Source: Acidobacteriota bacterium | GTDB taxonomy: Bacteria > Acidobacteriota > UBA6911 | DNA length: 61,607 bases | NCBI GenBank assembly: GCA_012719355.1 | Contig: JAAYAM010000017.1 | Location: 1 to 61,607 of the forward strand | Direction: 5' to 3' | Shown: positions 1 to 8,679 of the stretch, piece after piece | Numbering within the stretch: position 1 is the first letter of the stretch | How the letters are laid out: every line of letters begins with the position of its first letter | Translations under genes and position numbers: made by a program | Notes under the pieces: model-generated | Told to the model about the DNA's origin: nothing | Databases searched by the model: none | The model's input: the letters and a program-made list of their open reading frames with translations, nothing else

Positions 1-51
1 CGTGACCTCCTGACTGCCAGTCAGGCACTCTCCCAGCTGAGCTACAGCCCC
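1..51 (-). tRNA. tRNA-Ala (GGC), truncated by the window edge
   Basis: The minus strand reads GGGGCTG (acceptor), TA, the D arm GCTCAGCTGGGAGAGT, then the anticodon stem CCTGA/TCAGG around loop CTGGCAG, giving anticodon GGC for alanine. The variable loop, T arm and 3' acceptor strand lie beyond base 1, so only the 5' two thirds are visible. Confidence 0.9.
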
Positions 52-181
52 ACAAGCGCCTAACTCTACACGTCACAGTCCCTTCAGTCAAGTGCGCATC
101 ACCGCGGCCGCTGCATCAAAACCGATTGCCACAATTTCCCTTTTCACCAATAATAGCCTGCCGAAAGGAGAGCCGACACTC

Positions 182-625
182 ATGAATATCGCTTCAATAC
201 TGTTGTTTCTGGCCACAGCACTCGCACAACCGGCAAGCCGTCCCTTTACCCAACAAACGCTGCAGGACTTCCTCGAAAACAGTGCCCCCTTTGATTTCGT
301 CCTCATCGACGTGCGTTCGACCCCGGAAGTGACCGCCGGAATCGGCAGCAACTCATGCAGACCCTACAACCTTGCCTGGCCCGCCCAGTTCCAACAGGAA
401 ATCGGAAGAATACCGAAAGACCTCGCCATCATCGTCTATTGCGCCGGCGGCAACCGGTCCAGGCAGGCCGCAGCCTACCTCAGAGAGGCCGGATACACCA
501 ACGTCTACGACGCCGGCGGATTCCTGACATGGGACGGGCCAACCGTTCCGCCATCCGGCATCAAACCCGCATCGGCGCTGCCCGAACCTGCCTGCGGCAC
601 AAAGAGCGTCCGTTTCGTCAACTGA
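182..625 (+). CDS. exported rhodanese-like sulfurtransferase domain protein
   Basis: A 147-residue single-domain rhodanese. The ATG is chosen because AAAGGAG lies about 12 bases upstream and a signal peptide (residues 1-16, hydrophobic core ending TALAQ) starts there. The active-site loop is CAGGNRS with Cys87 as presumed persulfide carrier, in the six-residue length typical of single-domain rhodaneses. The CDC25/rhodanese fold covers roughly residues 25-115. Export would place it in the periplasm, possibly in sulfur or thiol trafficking; the substrate cannot be told. No operon partner is evident: a tRNA lies upstream on the other strand and the oxidoreductase gene starts 122 bases downstream. 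Confidence 0.8.
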   Translation: MNIASILLFLATALAQPASRPFTQQTLQDFLENSAPFDFVLIDVRSTPEVTAGIGSNSCRPYNLAWPAQFQQEIGRIPKDLAIIVYCAGGNRSRQAAAYLREAGYTNVYDAGGFLTWDGPTVPPSGIKPASALPEPACGTKSVRFVN

Positions 626-747
626 TCAGCAGGCCCCCACTTCAAAACTGCCGACCCTCTTCTAAATCGTGTTATCCTCAATGAGGCGGCCGACGGACGC
701 AGACGGCGGCCGCAACTGAAACAAAAGACGATCGGCTAGAGTGAGTT

Positions 748-2586
748 ATGGGTATTCCGAGCTGTTACGCAGGAAAAATCCTGCACGTAAACCTGACTAC
801 AGGGAGCATTACAGAGGAAATACTCCCCGAAACCGTCTACCGGGATTTCATCGGCGCTAATGGTGTCGGGGTGCGGTACCTCTACGAGAAGATGAAAGCC
901 GGAACCGACGCCCTCGGTCCCGACAACATTCTCGGTTTCGTCACCGGCAGCCTCACCGGGACGTTGGCGCCGGGGAGCGGGCGCCATATGCTCGTGACCA
1001 AATCTCCGCTTACCGACACCTGGGCTGAATCCAACTCCGGAGGAACGTTCGGCCCCGAACTCAAGAACGCCGGCTATGACGCTGTGTTTTGCTCCGGCAT
1101 CTCTCCCACTCCGGTGTACCTCCTCGTCCGCAACGGCAGGGCGGAACTGAAAGACGCCACCTCTGTCTGGGGGAAGGACACGTATGAAACTCAAGACCAG
1201 TTGCTGAGCCTCTACCGCGACCCGAAGATCAGGATCGCCTGCATCGGCCCCGCAGGAGAGAAGCTGTCACTCCTGTCCGGCGTCGTCAGCGAGCGAGGAC
1301 GCATCGCCGCCCGCAACGGCGTCGGAGCGGTCATGGGATCAAAGAGACTGAAGGCTGTCGTCGTCAGAGGCGAAACCTCACGCATAAGACCTGCCAGCCG
1401 GCAGAAATTCGGTGAGGCCATGCAGCAGTTCCTCGCCATTCTCAACAGCAGCGAATACGCCAAGGCGCTTGCCGAAGCCGGCACCGGCAGCAATATCAGC
1501 CTCCTGATCTCAATCGGCGACGCTCCGCTCAAGAACTGGCGCGAATCCGGACTCGACAAACTCCCCTCGCTCGCCAATCTCGACGGCGTGAACATGGACA
1601 AGTATAAGGTCAGTAATTTCGGATGCTACGCCTGCCCCATCACCTGCGGCGCCATCATCAAACAGCAGCAGGGGCCCTTCGCCATCAAGGATCATGTGCA
1701 CCGCCCGGAATACCAGACCATCGCTTCACTCGGCGGACTGCTGATGAACGACAACCTGGAAGCAGTGATCAAAGCCACAGACATTTGCAACCGCTACGGC
1801 ATCGACACCATGGGCGTCGGCGGAGCTGTCGCGATGGCGATGGAGTGCTTCGAGAACGGCCTTCTTACCCGCGATGACACCGACGGCGTCGAACTCACAT
1901 GGGGAAACGCCGAAGCCATTGTAGCCATGGTCGACAAAATCGCCAGGCGTGAAGGATTCGGAGCAGTACTGGCCGACGGGACACATAAGGCCGCAGAACG
2001 TATCGGGAAGGGGGCCGAGAAATACGCTATGGCCGTCCGCGGGAAGAGCCTCGCGGCGCACGACCCGCGAATGTCTCCGTCTCTCGGAACCGCCAATATA
2101 GCCGATGCCAATCCGGCCCATCACATGGACAGCCAGATCACTGCCATGCTTTCCCAAGGCGCGACGATCGGCTCAGATCCGGCGCTGAAGCCCCCAAAAG
2201 ACAATCCTTTCGCCGGCTACGCAATCGGAAGCGCATATCATCAGATCCTCAACGCCTCCGGACTCTGCTCATTGTATACCGTCGCAACTACTCCCCCGCC
2301 CATAGCGGAGTTGATAGCAGGCGCGTGCGACTGGGATTTCGGATGGGAGGAAGCAATGCGGGCCGGAAGACGAATTCTGACGTTGAGGCAGGCATTCAAC
2401 GCCCGTGAAGGCCTCACACCGGATCAGTTCGAACTTCCCAAGCGGATCCGATCCACCGCAAGACACGATTACTCGGCCATGAGGGACGGCTATTTCATTG
2501 AGATGAAGTGGGACGTCGAGACAGGGAAACCTTCAAAAGAGGTACTGGACGAATTGGGGCTTGCGGCCCTCACCGGCGACCTGTAG
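748..2586 (+). CDS. aldehyde:ferredoxin oxidoreductase (AOR) family, tungsto/molybdo-pterin enzyme
   Basis: 612 residues, the normal length for AOR family enzymes, which oxidise aldehydes to carboxylates with ferredoxin using a bis-pterin tungsten or molybdenum centre and one [4Fe-4S] cluster. Cluster ligands are visible as C293-x2-C296-x3-C300 (GCYACPITC) plus a late Cys507 in NASGLCSL. The N-terminal pterin-binding domain shows the family pattern GRIAARNGVGAVMGSKRLK near residue 185. ATG 748 follows GAGTGAG. The gene ends in a 17-base convergent overlap with the GH15 gene. No MoaD-like or ferredoxin gene is adjacent, so substrate and partner are unknown. Confidence 0.9.
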   Translation: MGIPSCYAGKILHVNLTTGSITEEILPETVYRDFIGANGVGVRYLYEKMKAGTDALGPDNILGFVTGSLTGTLAPGSGRHMLVTKSPLTDTWAESNSGGTFGPELKNAGYDAVFCSGISPTPVYLLVRNGRAELKDATSVWGKDTYETQDQLLSLYRDPKIRIACIGPAGEKLSLLSGVVSERGRIAARNGVGAVMGSKRLKAVVVRGETSRIRPASRQKFGEAMQQFLAILNSSEYAKALAEAGTGSNISLLISIGDAPLKNWRESGLDKLPSLANLDGVNMDKYKVSNFGCYACPITCGAIIKQQQGPFAIKDHVHRPEYQTIASLGGLLMNDNLEAVIKATDICNRYGIDTMGVGGAVAMAMECFENGLLTRDDTDGVELTWGNAEAIVAMVDKIARREGFGAVLADGTHKAAERIGKGAEKYAMAVRGKSLAAHDPRMSPSLGTANIADANPAHHMDSQITAMLSQGATIGSDPALKPPKDNPFAGYAIGSAYHQILNASGLCSLYTVATTPPPIAELIAGACDWDFGWEEAMRAGRRILTLRQAFNAREGLTPDQFELPKRIRSTARHDYSAMRDGYFIEMKWDVETGKPSKEVLDELGLAALTGDL

Positions 2587-4387
2587 TTCGTGTTCCCAAG
2601 CGCTCCTGTGCGGGGCCCCCTTCCTTCGTCAGGTTTCGGGCCGTGTTGATGAGCCCCACATGCGAGAACGCCTGCGGGAAATTCCCCACCAGCCGCCTCT
2701 CCTCGAAAGCGTATTCCTCGGAGAGGAGCCCTACATCATTGCAGAGACCCACGAGCTTCTCGAAGATTTCCCGCGCCTCCTCGCGACGCCCTTGCAGCGC
2801 AAGATTATCGGCCAGCCAGAAGGTGCACAGCAGAAAAGCTCCTTCTCCCGGAGGCAGGACCTCGAGTTCCGGGAGATTGAGGTACCGATGCACAAACCCG
2901 TCTTCCGTCAGTCTCGACTGGATAGCCTCGACGGTTCCGATCACTCTTGGGTCATCAGCCGGGAGAAAGCCCACGACCGGAAGCATCAAGAGGCTGGCAT
3001 CGGTGTGCCTGGCGCCGTAATACTGAACGAAGGTGTTCATTCCCGGATGGAATCCTTCGCGGCATACCTCTTCATGTATTTCCGCACGAATTTGACGCCA
3101 CCGGTCAACAGGACCGTCGTGTCCGAACTCCTCAACAAGCTTTATGCCGCGGTCAAACGCAACCCAGGCCATTACTTTGGAATGGGTGAAATGCCTCCGC
3201 GGTCCACGCATTTCCCAAATTCCGTGGTCGGGCCTTTTCCAGCCTTCTTCGAGAAACCTGAGCAGGGCCAACTCTATCCTCCATGCCTCACCACTCGGCG
3301 GGAGCCCTGAGCGCTCCGCTGCGTACATGGCGTCCATCATCTCCCCGTAGACGTCGAGCTGGAACTGCCGATGTGCGGCATTCCCGATGCGCACAGGTCT
3401 CGATTCCTCATATCCCGCCAGCCAGTCCAACTCGAGTTCCGGCAGCCGTCGCTCACCTGCCAGGCCATACATCAGATGCAATTCCGAGGGCCTCCCCGCG
3501 ACAGTATTGACCAGCCACTCGCGCCAGGCGCAGGTCTCGTCGATGTACCCTCCCATGACAAGAGCATACAAGGTGAAGGTCGCGTCCCTGATCCAGCAGT
3601 AACGGTAGTCCCAGTTGCGTGTTCCGCCTATCAATTCCGGGAGAGAGGTAGTCGGGGCGGCAACCACCCCGCCGGTCGGCCTGTAGGTCAAAGCCTTCAG
3701 GATGACAAACGAACGTACCACAGCTTCCCTCCAGGGACCGCTGTATGAGCATCTTCCCGACCATTTCCGCCACCAGGCTTCGGTTTCGCGCAGGCTCACC
3801 TCCGGATCAAATCGGGGAGGCTCGTCTGAATAAGTCGGAAACCAGGTCAGCATGAACGGGATCCGGTCTCCCTCAGAGACCGTGAAGTCAGCCACCGTGT
3901 GCATCCCTTCGCCATGGAATTCCGCCCCGGCATGAAACAGGAGGCTGTCCGGGCCCGCTGTCGCCCGCAGGTCTCCCAGACGGGTCCGCCGAACCCACGG
4001 CACCACCCAGCCATAGTCGAATCGTATGGTCAGATGCATGTGCATCGGGACCTTGCCTCGCCTCCCCTCAACGATCCTCATGACATCGGGAGTCGAGGTC
4101 ACGTCGCGCAGCGGCATCCAGTCGATAATCGCCACAACCCCATGTGCCGTCTCCATTTCGGTCTCGAGCACAAGCGTGCCTGGACGATAACGGCGCCGCA
4201 CTGCAACGACTTCTTCCGCCGGCGCCAGCTGCCATCTCCCGTTTTCCGGAGTCCCAAGCAGCGCCGCAAAACACGCACCTGAATCGAACCGCGGGAAACA
4301 GAGCCAGTCAATCGAGCCGTCGCACCCGACCAGTGCAGCAGTCTCGCAGTCCCCGATCAATCCATAGTCTTCGATCCGAAGCGGCAT
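2570..4387 (-). CDS. glycoside hydrolase family 15 (glucoamylase/trehalase-like)
   Basis: 605 residues with the bacterial GH15 arrangement: an N-terminal beta domain (about 1-200, starting LRIEDYGLIGDCETAALV) and an (alpha/alpha)6 barrel. The barrel has the substrate-site stretch GGTRNWDYRYCWIRDAT near 255-270, the probable catalytic acid Glu392 in GIWEMRG, and the probable base Glu515 in GEGAFLLCTFWLADN. It would release glucose from alpha-glucans or trehalose. No signal peptide is seen, so it is probably cytoplasmic, consistent with glycogen or trehalose turnover together with glgA and glgP in this window. It is divergent from the SDR gene. Confidence 0.9.
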   Translation of the reverse strand: MPLRIEDYGLIGDCETAALVGCDGSIDWLCFPRFDSGACFAALLGTPENGRWQLAPAEEVVAVRRRYRPGTLVLETEMETAHGVVAIIDWMPLRDVTSTPDVMRIVEGRRGKVPMHMHLTIRFDYGWVVPWVRRTRLGDLRATAGPDSLLFHAGAEFHGEGMHTVADFTVSEGDRIPFMLTWFPTYSDEPPRFDPEVSLRETEAWWRKWSGRCSYSGPWREAVVRSFVILKALTYRPTGGVVAAPTTSLPELIGGTRNWDYRYCWIRDATFTLYALVMGGYIDETCAWREWLVNTVAGRPSELHLMYGLAGERRLPELELDWLAGYEESRPVRIGNAAHRQFQLDVYGEMMDAMYAAERSGLPPSGEAWRIELALLRFLEEGWKRPDHGIWEMRGPRRHFTHSKVMAWVAFDRGIKLVEEFGHDGPVDRWRQIRAEIHEEVCREGFHPGMNTFVQYYGARHTDASLLMLPVVGFLPADDPRVIGTVEAIQSRLTEDGFVHRYLNLPELEVLPPGEGAFLLCTFWLADNLALQGRREEAREIFEKLVGLCNDVGLLSEEYAFEERRLVGNFPQAFSHVGLINTARNLTKEGGPAQERLGTRTTGRR

Positions 4388-4539
4388 TCTCCCCTCCTTG
4401 CCTGTCGTACATGCACGTGAAGGTCCATCCCACCCGCTTCCGGGCGTGGGTTGACTCCATCCCTACCCTGAGATAGATTTCTGCCATCATCGTCCCCGGT
4501 CCCCATGCCTTCAATACGTCCTTTCAGCAAGGGAGACCT

Positions 4540-5577
4540 ATGAACGACAGACCCCCTGTGGTGGTAGTGACCGGCGCTTCGGCCGGACTCGGACGTGCCA
4601 TAGTCCGTGAATTCTCGCGTCAGAAAGCGCACATAGGACTTCTGGCACGAGGACGCGCCGGGCTCCAGGGCGCGGCGCGCGAGGTGGAAGATGCGGGAGG
4701 AAAGGCTTTTGCCGCCCCTGCCGATGTGTCCGATCCCCAGCAGGTCGAAGCTGCAGCAGAAGCAATAGAAAACGCTTTCGGCCCGATCGATATCTGGATC
4801 AACAATGCCATGGTCACGGTAATGTCGCCGGTGAGCCGGATGAAGCCGGAAGAATACCGGCGTGTTACCGAAGTAACATACCTCGGCTCAGTCTACGGAA
4901 CGCTGGCGGCCCTCAAACGGATGCTCCCCAGGAATCAGGGAGTCATCGTTCAGGTCGGCTCCGCGCTGGCTTACCGCTCAATTCCTCTCCAGTCGGCGTA
5001 CTGCGGCGCCAAACATGCACTTGAAGGATTTCTGAGCTCGCTGCGCACAGAACTACTGCATGACGGCAGTAATGTCCGGATCACTTCCGTCCATATGCCG
5101 GCCCTCAACACCACGCAGTTCGGCTGGATGAAAAACCGTCTTCCGAACGATCCGCAGCCGGTTCCTCCGATATACCAGCCCGAAGTGGGCGCTCGCGCCG
5201 TCGTCTATGCGGCGCAGCACCCGAGGAGGGAAATGTTTGTCGGAATTTCAACGGTCGGCGCTATTGTCGGGAACAGGATAGCCCCGGGGCTGCTCGATTG
5301 CTACCTCGCCCGGACCGGTTATGAAAGCCAGCAGACGGACACTCCCGCGGATCCCGCCAGCCCGAACAACCTGTGGCTTCCGGTCCCGGGAGATCACGGC
5401 GCACACGGATCTTTCGACGACAGGTCCAGGAACTGGAGCCTGCAACTGTGGGCAAACACCCACCGTACGAGCCTCGCAGCTGCGGGCGCAGGAATAATCG
5501 GCGCCGCCGTCGCCGCCTTCATTTCCAGCAGAAAGAGCAGATCGAGATGGCCCCTGCTCCGGTGGAAGAGCCGTTAG
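4540..5577 (+). CDS. SDR family NAD(P)-dependent oxidoreductase with C-terminal membrane anchor
   Basis: 345 residues. The Rossmann glycine motif TGASAGLG is at 11-18, NNA near 88-90, catalytic Ser141 and Tyr154-x3-Lys158 (YCGAK) complete the classical SDR site. The core ends near residue 250; a tail of about 90 residues follows, ending in a hydrophobic helix (AAAGAGIIGAAVAAFI) and a basic end, suggesting attachment to the inner membrane. The ATG follows CAAGGGAGACCT. Domain order resembles uncharacterised short-chain dehydrogenases with a C-terminal anchor; the substrate is unknown. Confidence 0.85.
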   Translation: MNDRPPVVVVTGASAGLGRAIVREFSRQKAHIGLLARGRAGLQGAAREVEDAGGKAFAAPADVSDPQQVEAAAEAIENAFGPIDIWINNAMVTVMSPVSRMKPEEYRRVTEVTYLGSVYGTLAALKRMLPRNQGVIVQVGSALAYRSIPLQSAYCGAKHALEGFLSSLRTELLHDGSNVRITSVHMPALNTTQFGWMKNRLPNDPQPVPPIYQPEVGARAVVYAAQHPRREMFVGISTVGAIVGNRIAPGLLDCYLARTGYESQQTDTPADPASPNNLWLPVPGDHGAHGSFDDRSRNWSLQLWANTHRTSLAAAGAGIIGAAVAAFISSRKSRSRWPLLRWKSR

Positions 5578-5703
5578 ACGAGACAAATCCCGAAAGCGGC
5601 TGAATAAGATTGCAATGCCCGCTCCTTTGTATTACTTTGGCGCGGACATGCAGCGGGAGTGACTTTCCAACCAGCTTTTTGTAGTACGTAGGAAATAGGT
5701 ACG

Positions 5704-6822
5704 GTGGGTGAAGAGGCAACGGCAACTCGTCTGCTGGAGCGGCGCAGAATTCTGGGGATGACAGCCGCGGGAGTCCTGTCTCTTCTGAACCTGCCCGGCC
5801 TCGCTGCCCGGCTGCCGATCAGCAACCGTCTCAGTCCTCTCAATCGAAAACGTCCCCGTCGTCCCTACACACGGTACATCGTGCTGCATACAACAGAGGG
5901 AGAAGAGCAGGGGTCGCTCAAAAAAATCATCCGTCGCGGCGAAGCGCACTACTGCGTGACTTACTCCGGCAAAGTCTACAGGATTATTGACAAGGAGAAG
6001 ATCGCAAAGCACGCGGGACGGAGCATGTGGGAAGGGCGGACGACTATCGACAACTATTCGATCGGGATTGAGGTTGTAGGCTATCACAACCGGGACATCA
6101 GAGAAGCGCAATACACCTCGCTCCGGGAACTGCTGCGCCAGCTGAAATCCATCTATAACATCCCGGATAAGAATGTGCTTACCCACTCGATGGTGGCCTA
6201 CGGGCTTCCAAACCGCTTCCATGACGGTAATCACAGGGGTCGCAAACGATGCGGAATGCTCTTCGCGAGGCCGGAAGTGCGCGCCCGTCTCGGTTTGAAA
6301 GCAAAGCCCGAGCGCGATGTGGACGTCGAGTCGGGACGTTTGATTGTCGGCGACAAGGAACTGTTCGCCATGCTGTTTGCGCGACAGCCTGTCGCAGTTG
6401 CAGCCGCTGCGTCGGAACCGGCAAAGCCGACCGCTCCTGCCGCGGACGACGCGCAGGGCTTTGAAGGATTTCTCGAAATCGGCAAAGACGGCGACAGCCC
6501 GCGCGCATTGGCAGGAAAGGCATGGAAGAGCAAATCGACGATCTATTTTTTCCCGGATGGCCGCGTACGCACAGGTGAGGAATTGAGCAGACTCTCGTCG
6601 GGCCTGAAACTGCTCGAAAACCCTCCCAAGGGGACACGGCTCCTGCTCGGCTACGTCTACGGCGGACATGTGAAAATCCGCCGTCCGCCCTCAAGCATCG
6701 CGGGAGACAAGTGGAATTACCCATCTACCTACTATCGCACTCCTGACGGCTCCATTGTGAATGGAGACGAGGTAGACCCCAAGGCAATTCCGGCCGGCAC
6801 ACTGGTTCTTTACCAGCGTTGA
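5704..6822 (+). CDS. N-acetylmuramoyl-L-alanine amidase-like protein (amidase_2 fold), Tat-like signal
   Basis: 372 residues from GTG 5704. The N terminus carries RRRILGMTAAGVLSLLNLPG, an arginine-rich leader resembling a Tat signal. The amidase_2/PGRP zinc site appears as His62 (IVLHTTEG), His161 (LTHSMVAYG) and Cys183 (GRKRCG), with Glu123 in SIGIEVVGY. Cys as third zinc ligand occurs in T7 lysozyme, whereas AmpD has Asp. An Ala/Pro linker (about 235-260) leads to a C-terminal region of about 110 residues with a repeated hydrophobic pattern, possibly cell-wall binding. Likely cleaves the amide between MurNAc and L-Ala in the periplasm. An ATG at 5758 is an alternative start but would lose the arginines. 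Confidence 0.75.
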   Translation: MGEEATATRLLERRRILGMTAAGVLSLLNLPGLAARLPISNRLSPLNRKRPRRPYTRYIVLHTTEGEEQGSLKKIIRRGEAHYCVTYSGKVYRIIDKEKIAKHAGRSMWEGRTTIDNYSIGIEVVGYHNRDIREAQYTSLRELLRQLKSIYNIPDKNVLTHSMVAYGLPNRFHDGNHRGRKRCGMLFARPEVRARLGLKAKPERDVDVESGRLIVGDKELFAMLFARQPVAVAAAASEPAKPTAPAADDAQGFEGFLEIGKDGDSPRALAGKAWKSKSTIYFFPDGRVRTGEELSRLSSGLKLLENPPKGTRLLLGYVYGGHVKIRRPPSSIAGDKWNYPSTYYRTPDGSIVNGDEVDPKAIPAGTLVLYQR

Positions 6823-7139
6823 ATATTGAATCAGCTTTGAACGGTTATCTGCCCGACAGGATCGCAAACGTGCGGTTTTCATGAACCACTGCCGGAAGGG
6901 CTCTAGTCAAGCCGGCTAAAGCCCTTTCCAACCGATAGAGGCTGCTGCGAGCGTTTCCTCTATCATTCAATAATCAAGCCTTCTGCGAATCCAGCTTATC
7001 GCTGTAGTGCTTCATTAGGGAGGTACTAGAAGGATAGCACATGCGTAATTCTACGCAAGAGCAATAGTCGGATAAGCGACGTTCAGGACGGAAATGCCCC
7101 CTTCGCCAAGGACTTTCAACATTCTCAACAATAACCTTG

Positions 7140-7168
7140 TTGCGCGATACCGCCGAAGCAACTATATT
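7140..7168 (+). promoter_or_regulatory. candidate sigma70 promoter upstream of hutI
   Basis: TTGCGC, a spacer of exactly 17 bases, then TATATT. It lies about 250 bases before the hutI start, leaving a long leader that includes the phosphatase-like remnant. Based on sequence match only. Confidence 0.3.
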
Positions 7169-7274
7169 GCGATAGCATAGTCGTTTTCGATCCGGCGAAC
7201 GGCGGAATGCTTTCCCTTCCTGGTTCATCGAGATACGGTGACCTGTCTGAAATCGCCCGAAGGTTTGCGCGGGC

Positions 7275-7409
7275 TTGATGGGAGGGTTGAGCTATGACGC
7301 TGTATTGTTGATGCTGGAACCGGACGACGTGCCGGTTCTGCGCCGATTCACGGGAAATGCGGAACTGAAGGATGATGTCACCATTGTCGCCCTTAAGGCA
7401 CAAATTATA
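7275..7409 (+). pseudogene. remnant resembling the C terminus of an RsbU/SpoIIE-type PP2C phosphatase
   Basis: The frame encodes RRFTGNAELKDDVTIVALKA. This resembles the last strand region of SpoIIE/RsbU phosphatases, where an Asp-Asp pair binds metal (pattern FTG-A---DD-T-V-LK). In-frame stops lie at 7239 and 7248, no upstream PP2C sequence is visible, and the frame runs into the hutI start, so an intact protein is unlikely. A chance match cannot be excluded. Confidence 0.3.
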
Positions 7410-7419
7410 GGAATTTTAA

Positions 7420-8679
7420 ATGCTGCTGCTCAGAAATATTGCACAGATCGTCACGCTTCGCGGTGGCCCGATACCAAGAGTGGGCGCTTCCATGTCGGAT
7501 CTCGGCATCATTGAAAACGGTGCAGTCCTGATCCGCGGAGACCGTATTGTGTGGGTCGGACCGACCAAGGATCTGCCTGTCCGGGAACCTGGAATCAGGT
7601 ACCAGACACTTGATGGAATGGGACTTGACCTCGTCGCGCTCCCTGGATTCGTCGACTCCCATACTCATCCGGTATTTGCCGGCACACGGGTCGAGGAATA
7701 CGACCTCAACGTGCAGGGAAGGAAATACGAAGAAGGCGGCATAGCCGCCAGCGTCAGGCAATTGAGGGCCGCGACGGTCAACCAGCTTATCGAGAAGGCC
7801 GAGCGCTATTTCCGTCACTTTCTTTCTCACGGCACCACGACTATCGAAGCGAAAAGCGGCTACGGGCTGAGCCTCGAGGATGAACTGAAAAGCCTTCAGG
7901 TGCTTGCCGCGCTGCGCGGGCGGAACCGCCTGGAAATCATCCCGACTTTCATGGGAGCGCATGCCGTGCCGGAAGAACGTGCCGGGTCCAGGGCCGACTA
8001 CATCCGCGAAATCATCGAAGAGATGATTCCACGCGTTGCACAGGAAGGACTCGCCTCGTTCTGTGACGTCTCTTGCGAAAGGGGCTATTTCACGGTTGAA
8101 GAATCCCGAGCGATTCTCACGGCGGCCAAGCAGGCGGGACTCGGGATCAGGATTCACACCGACGAATTCTCCCGCAGCGGTGGAGCCCGCCTGGCGGCGG
8201 AACTCGGCGCCAGCAGCGCAGATCACCTGCAGTGCATCGACGACAGCGATATAGAGGCACTGAAAAGATCAGGGACTGTGGCGACGCTGCTGCCCGGAAC
8301 CGCTTTCAATCTCGGAATGATGCGATACCCGCCCGCGCGCAAGCTCATCGCAGCTGAAGTCCCGGTCGCTCTTGCCACCGATTTCAATCCCGGCACCTGC
8401 TTTACACTGAACATGCAGCTGATTCTGGCGATCGCCTGCACCCAGATGCGCATGAGCCCGGCCGAGGCGATTACCGCAGCCACGATTAATAGCGCGTATT
8501 CCCTGGGTCTGTCCGACAGGCTCGGGACGCTCGAGGAAGGAAAACAGGCCGACATAGTCCTGATGGACGTTTCCGATTACCGCGAGTTGCCTTACTTCTT
8601 CGGAACCAATCACTGCGTCGTCACGATAAAGAAAGGAAACGTGGTCATCAACAGACTGGAACAGCCGTGGAAAGAATAG
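7420..8679 (+). CDS. hutI: imidazolonepropionase
   Basis: 419 residues, the usual HutI length. Catalyses the third step of histidine degradation, 4-imidazolone-5-propionate to N-formimino-L-glutamate, in the cytoplasm. Amidohydrolase features: metal-site SHTHPVFAGTR near residue 75, EAKSGYGL near 140, the IHTDEF histidine near 245, and the late ALATDFNPGTC aspartate loop. ATG 7420 is preceded by AGGA 8 bases upstream. The 3' end overlaps ftcD by 13 bases, so the two are translationally coupled. hutH and hutU are not in the window. Confidence 0.97.
   Translation: MLLLRNIAQIVTLRGGPIPRVGASMSDLGIIENGAVLIRGDRIVWVGPTKDLPVREPGIRYQTLDGMGLDLVALPGFVDSHTHPVFAGTRVEEYDLNVQGRKYEEGGIAASVRQLRAATVNQLIEKAERYFRHFLSHGTTTIEAKSGYGLSLEDELKSLQVLAALRGRNRLEIIPTFMGAHAVPEERAGSRADYIREIIEEMIPRVAQEGLASFCDVSCERGYFTVEESRAILTAAKQAGLGIRIHTDEFSRSGGARLAAELGASSADHLQCIDDSDIEALKRSGTVATLLPGTAFNLGMMRYPPARKLIAAEVPVALATDFNPGTCFTLNMQLILAIACTQMRMSPAEAITAATINSAYSLGLSDRLGTLEEGKQADIVLMDVSDYRELPYFFGTNHCVVTIKKGNVVINRLEQPWKE

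Larger units (their letters stand above)
6823..7419. other. 597-base gap between amidase gene and hutI
   Basis: No intact gene is recognised. An imperfect inverted repeat (GGAAGGGCT at 6894-6902 against AGCCCTTTCC near 6919-6929) could form a hairpin behind the amidase gene but has no T run. A sigma70-like promoter at 7140-7168 and a short phosphatase-like reading frame from 7275 are listed separately. A minus-strand 84-codon frame at 6974-7228 has no recognisable features. Confidence 0.5.

Noticed and set aside
5632-6669. 345-codon minus-strand frame opposite the amidase gene
   Set aside because: Cys/Arg-rich composition typical of an antisense shadow; the amidase zinc ligands are on the plus strand.
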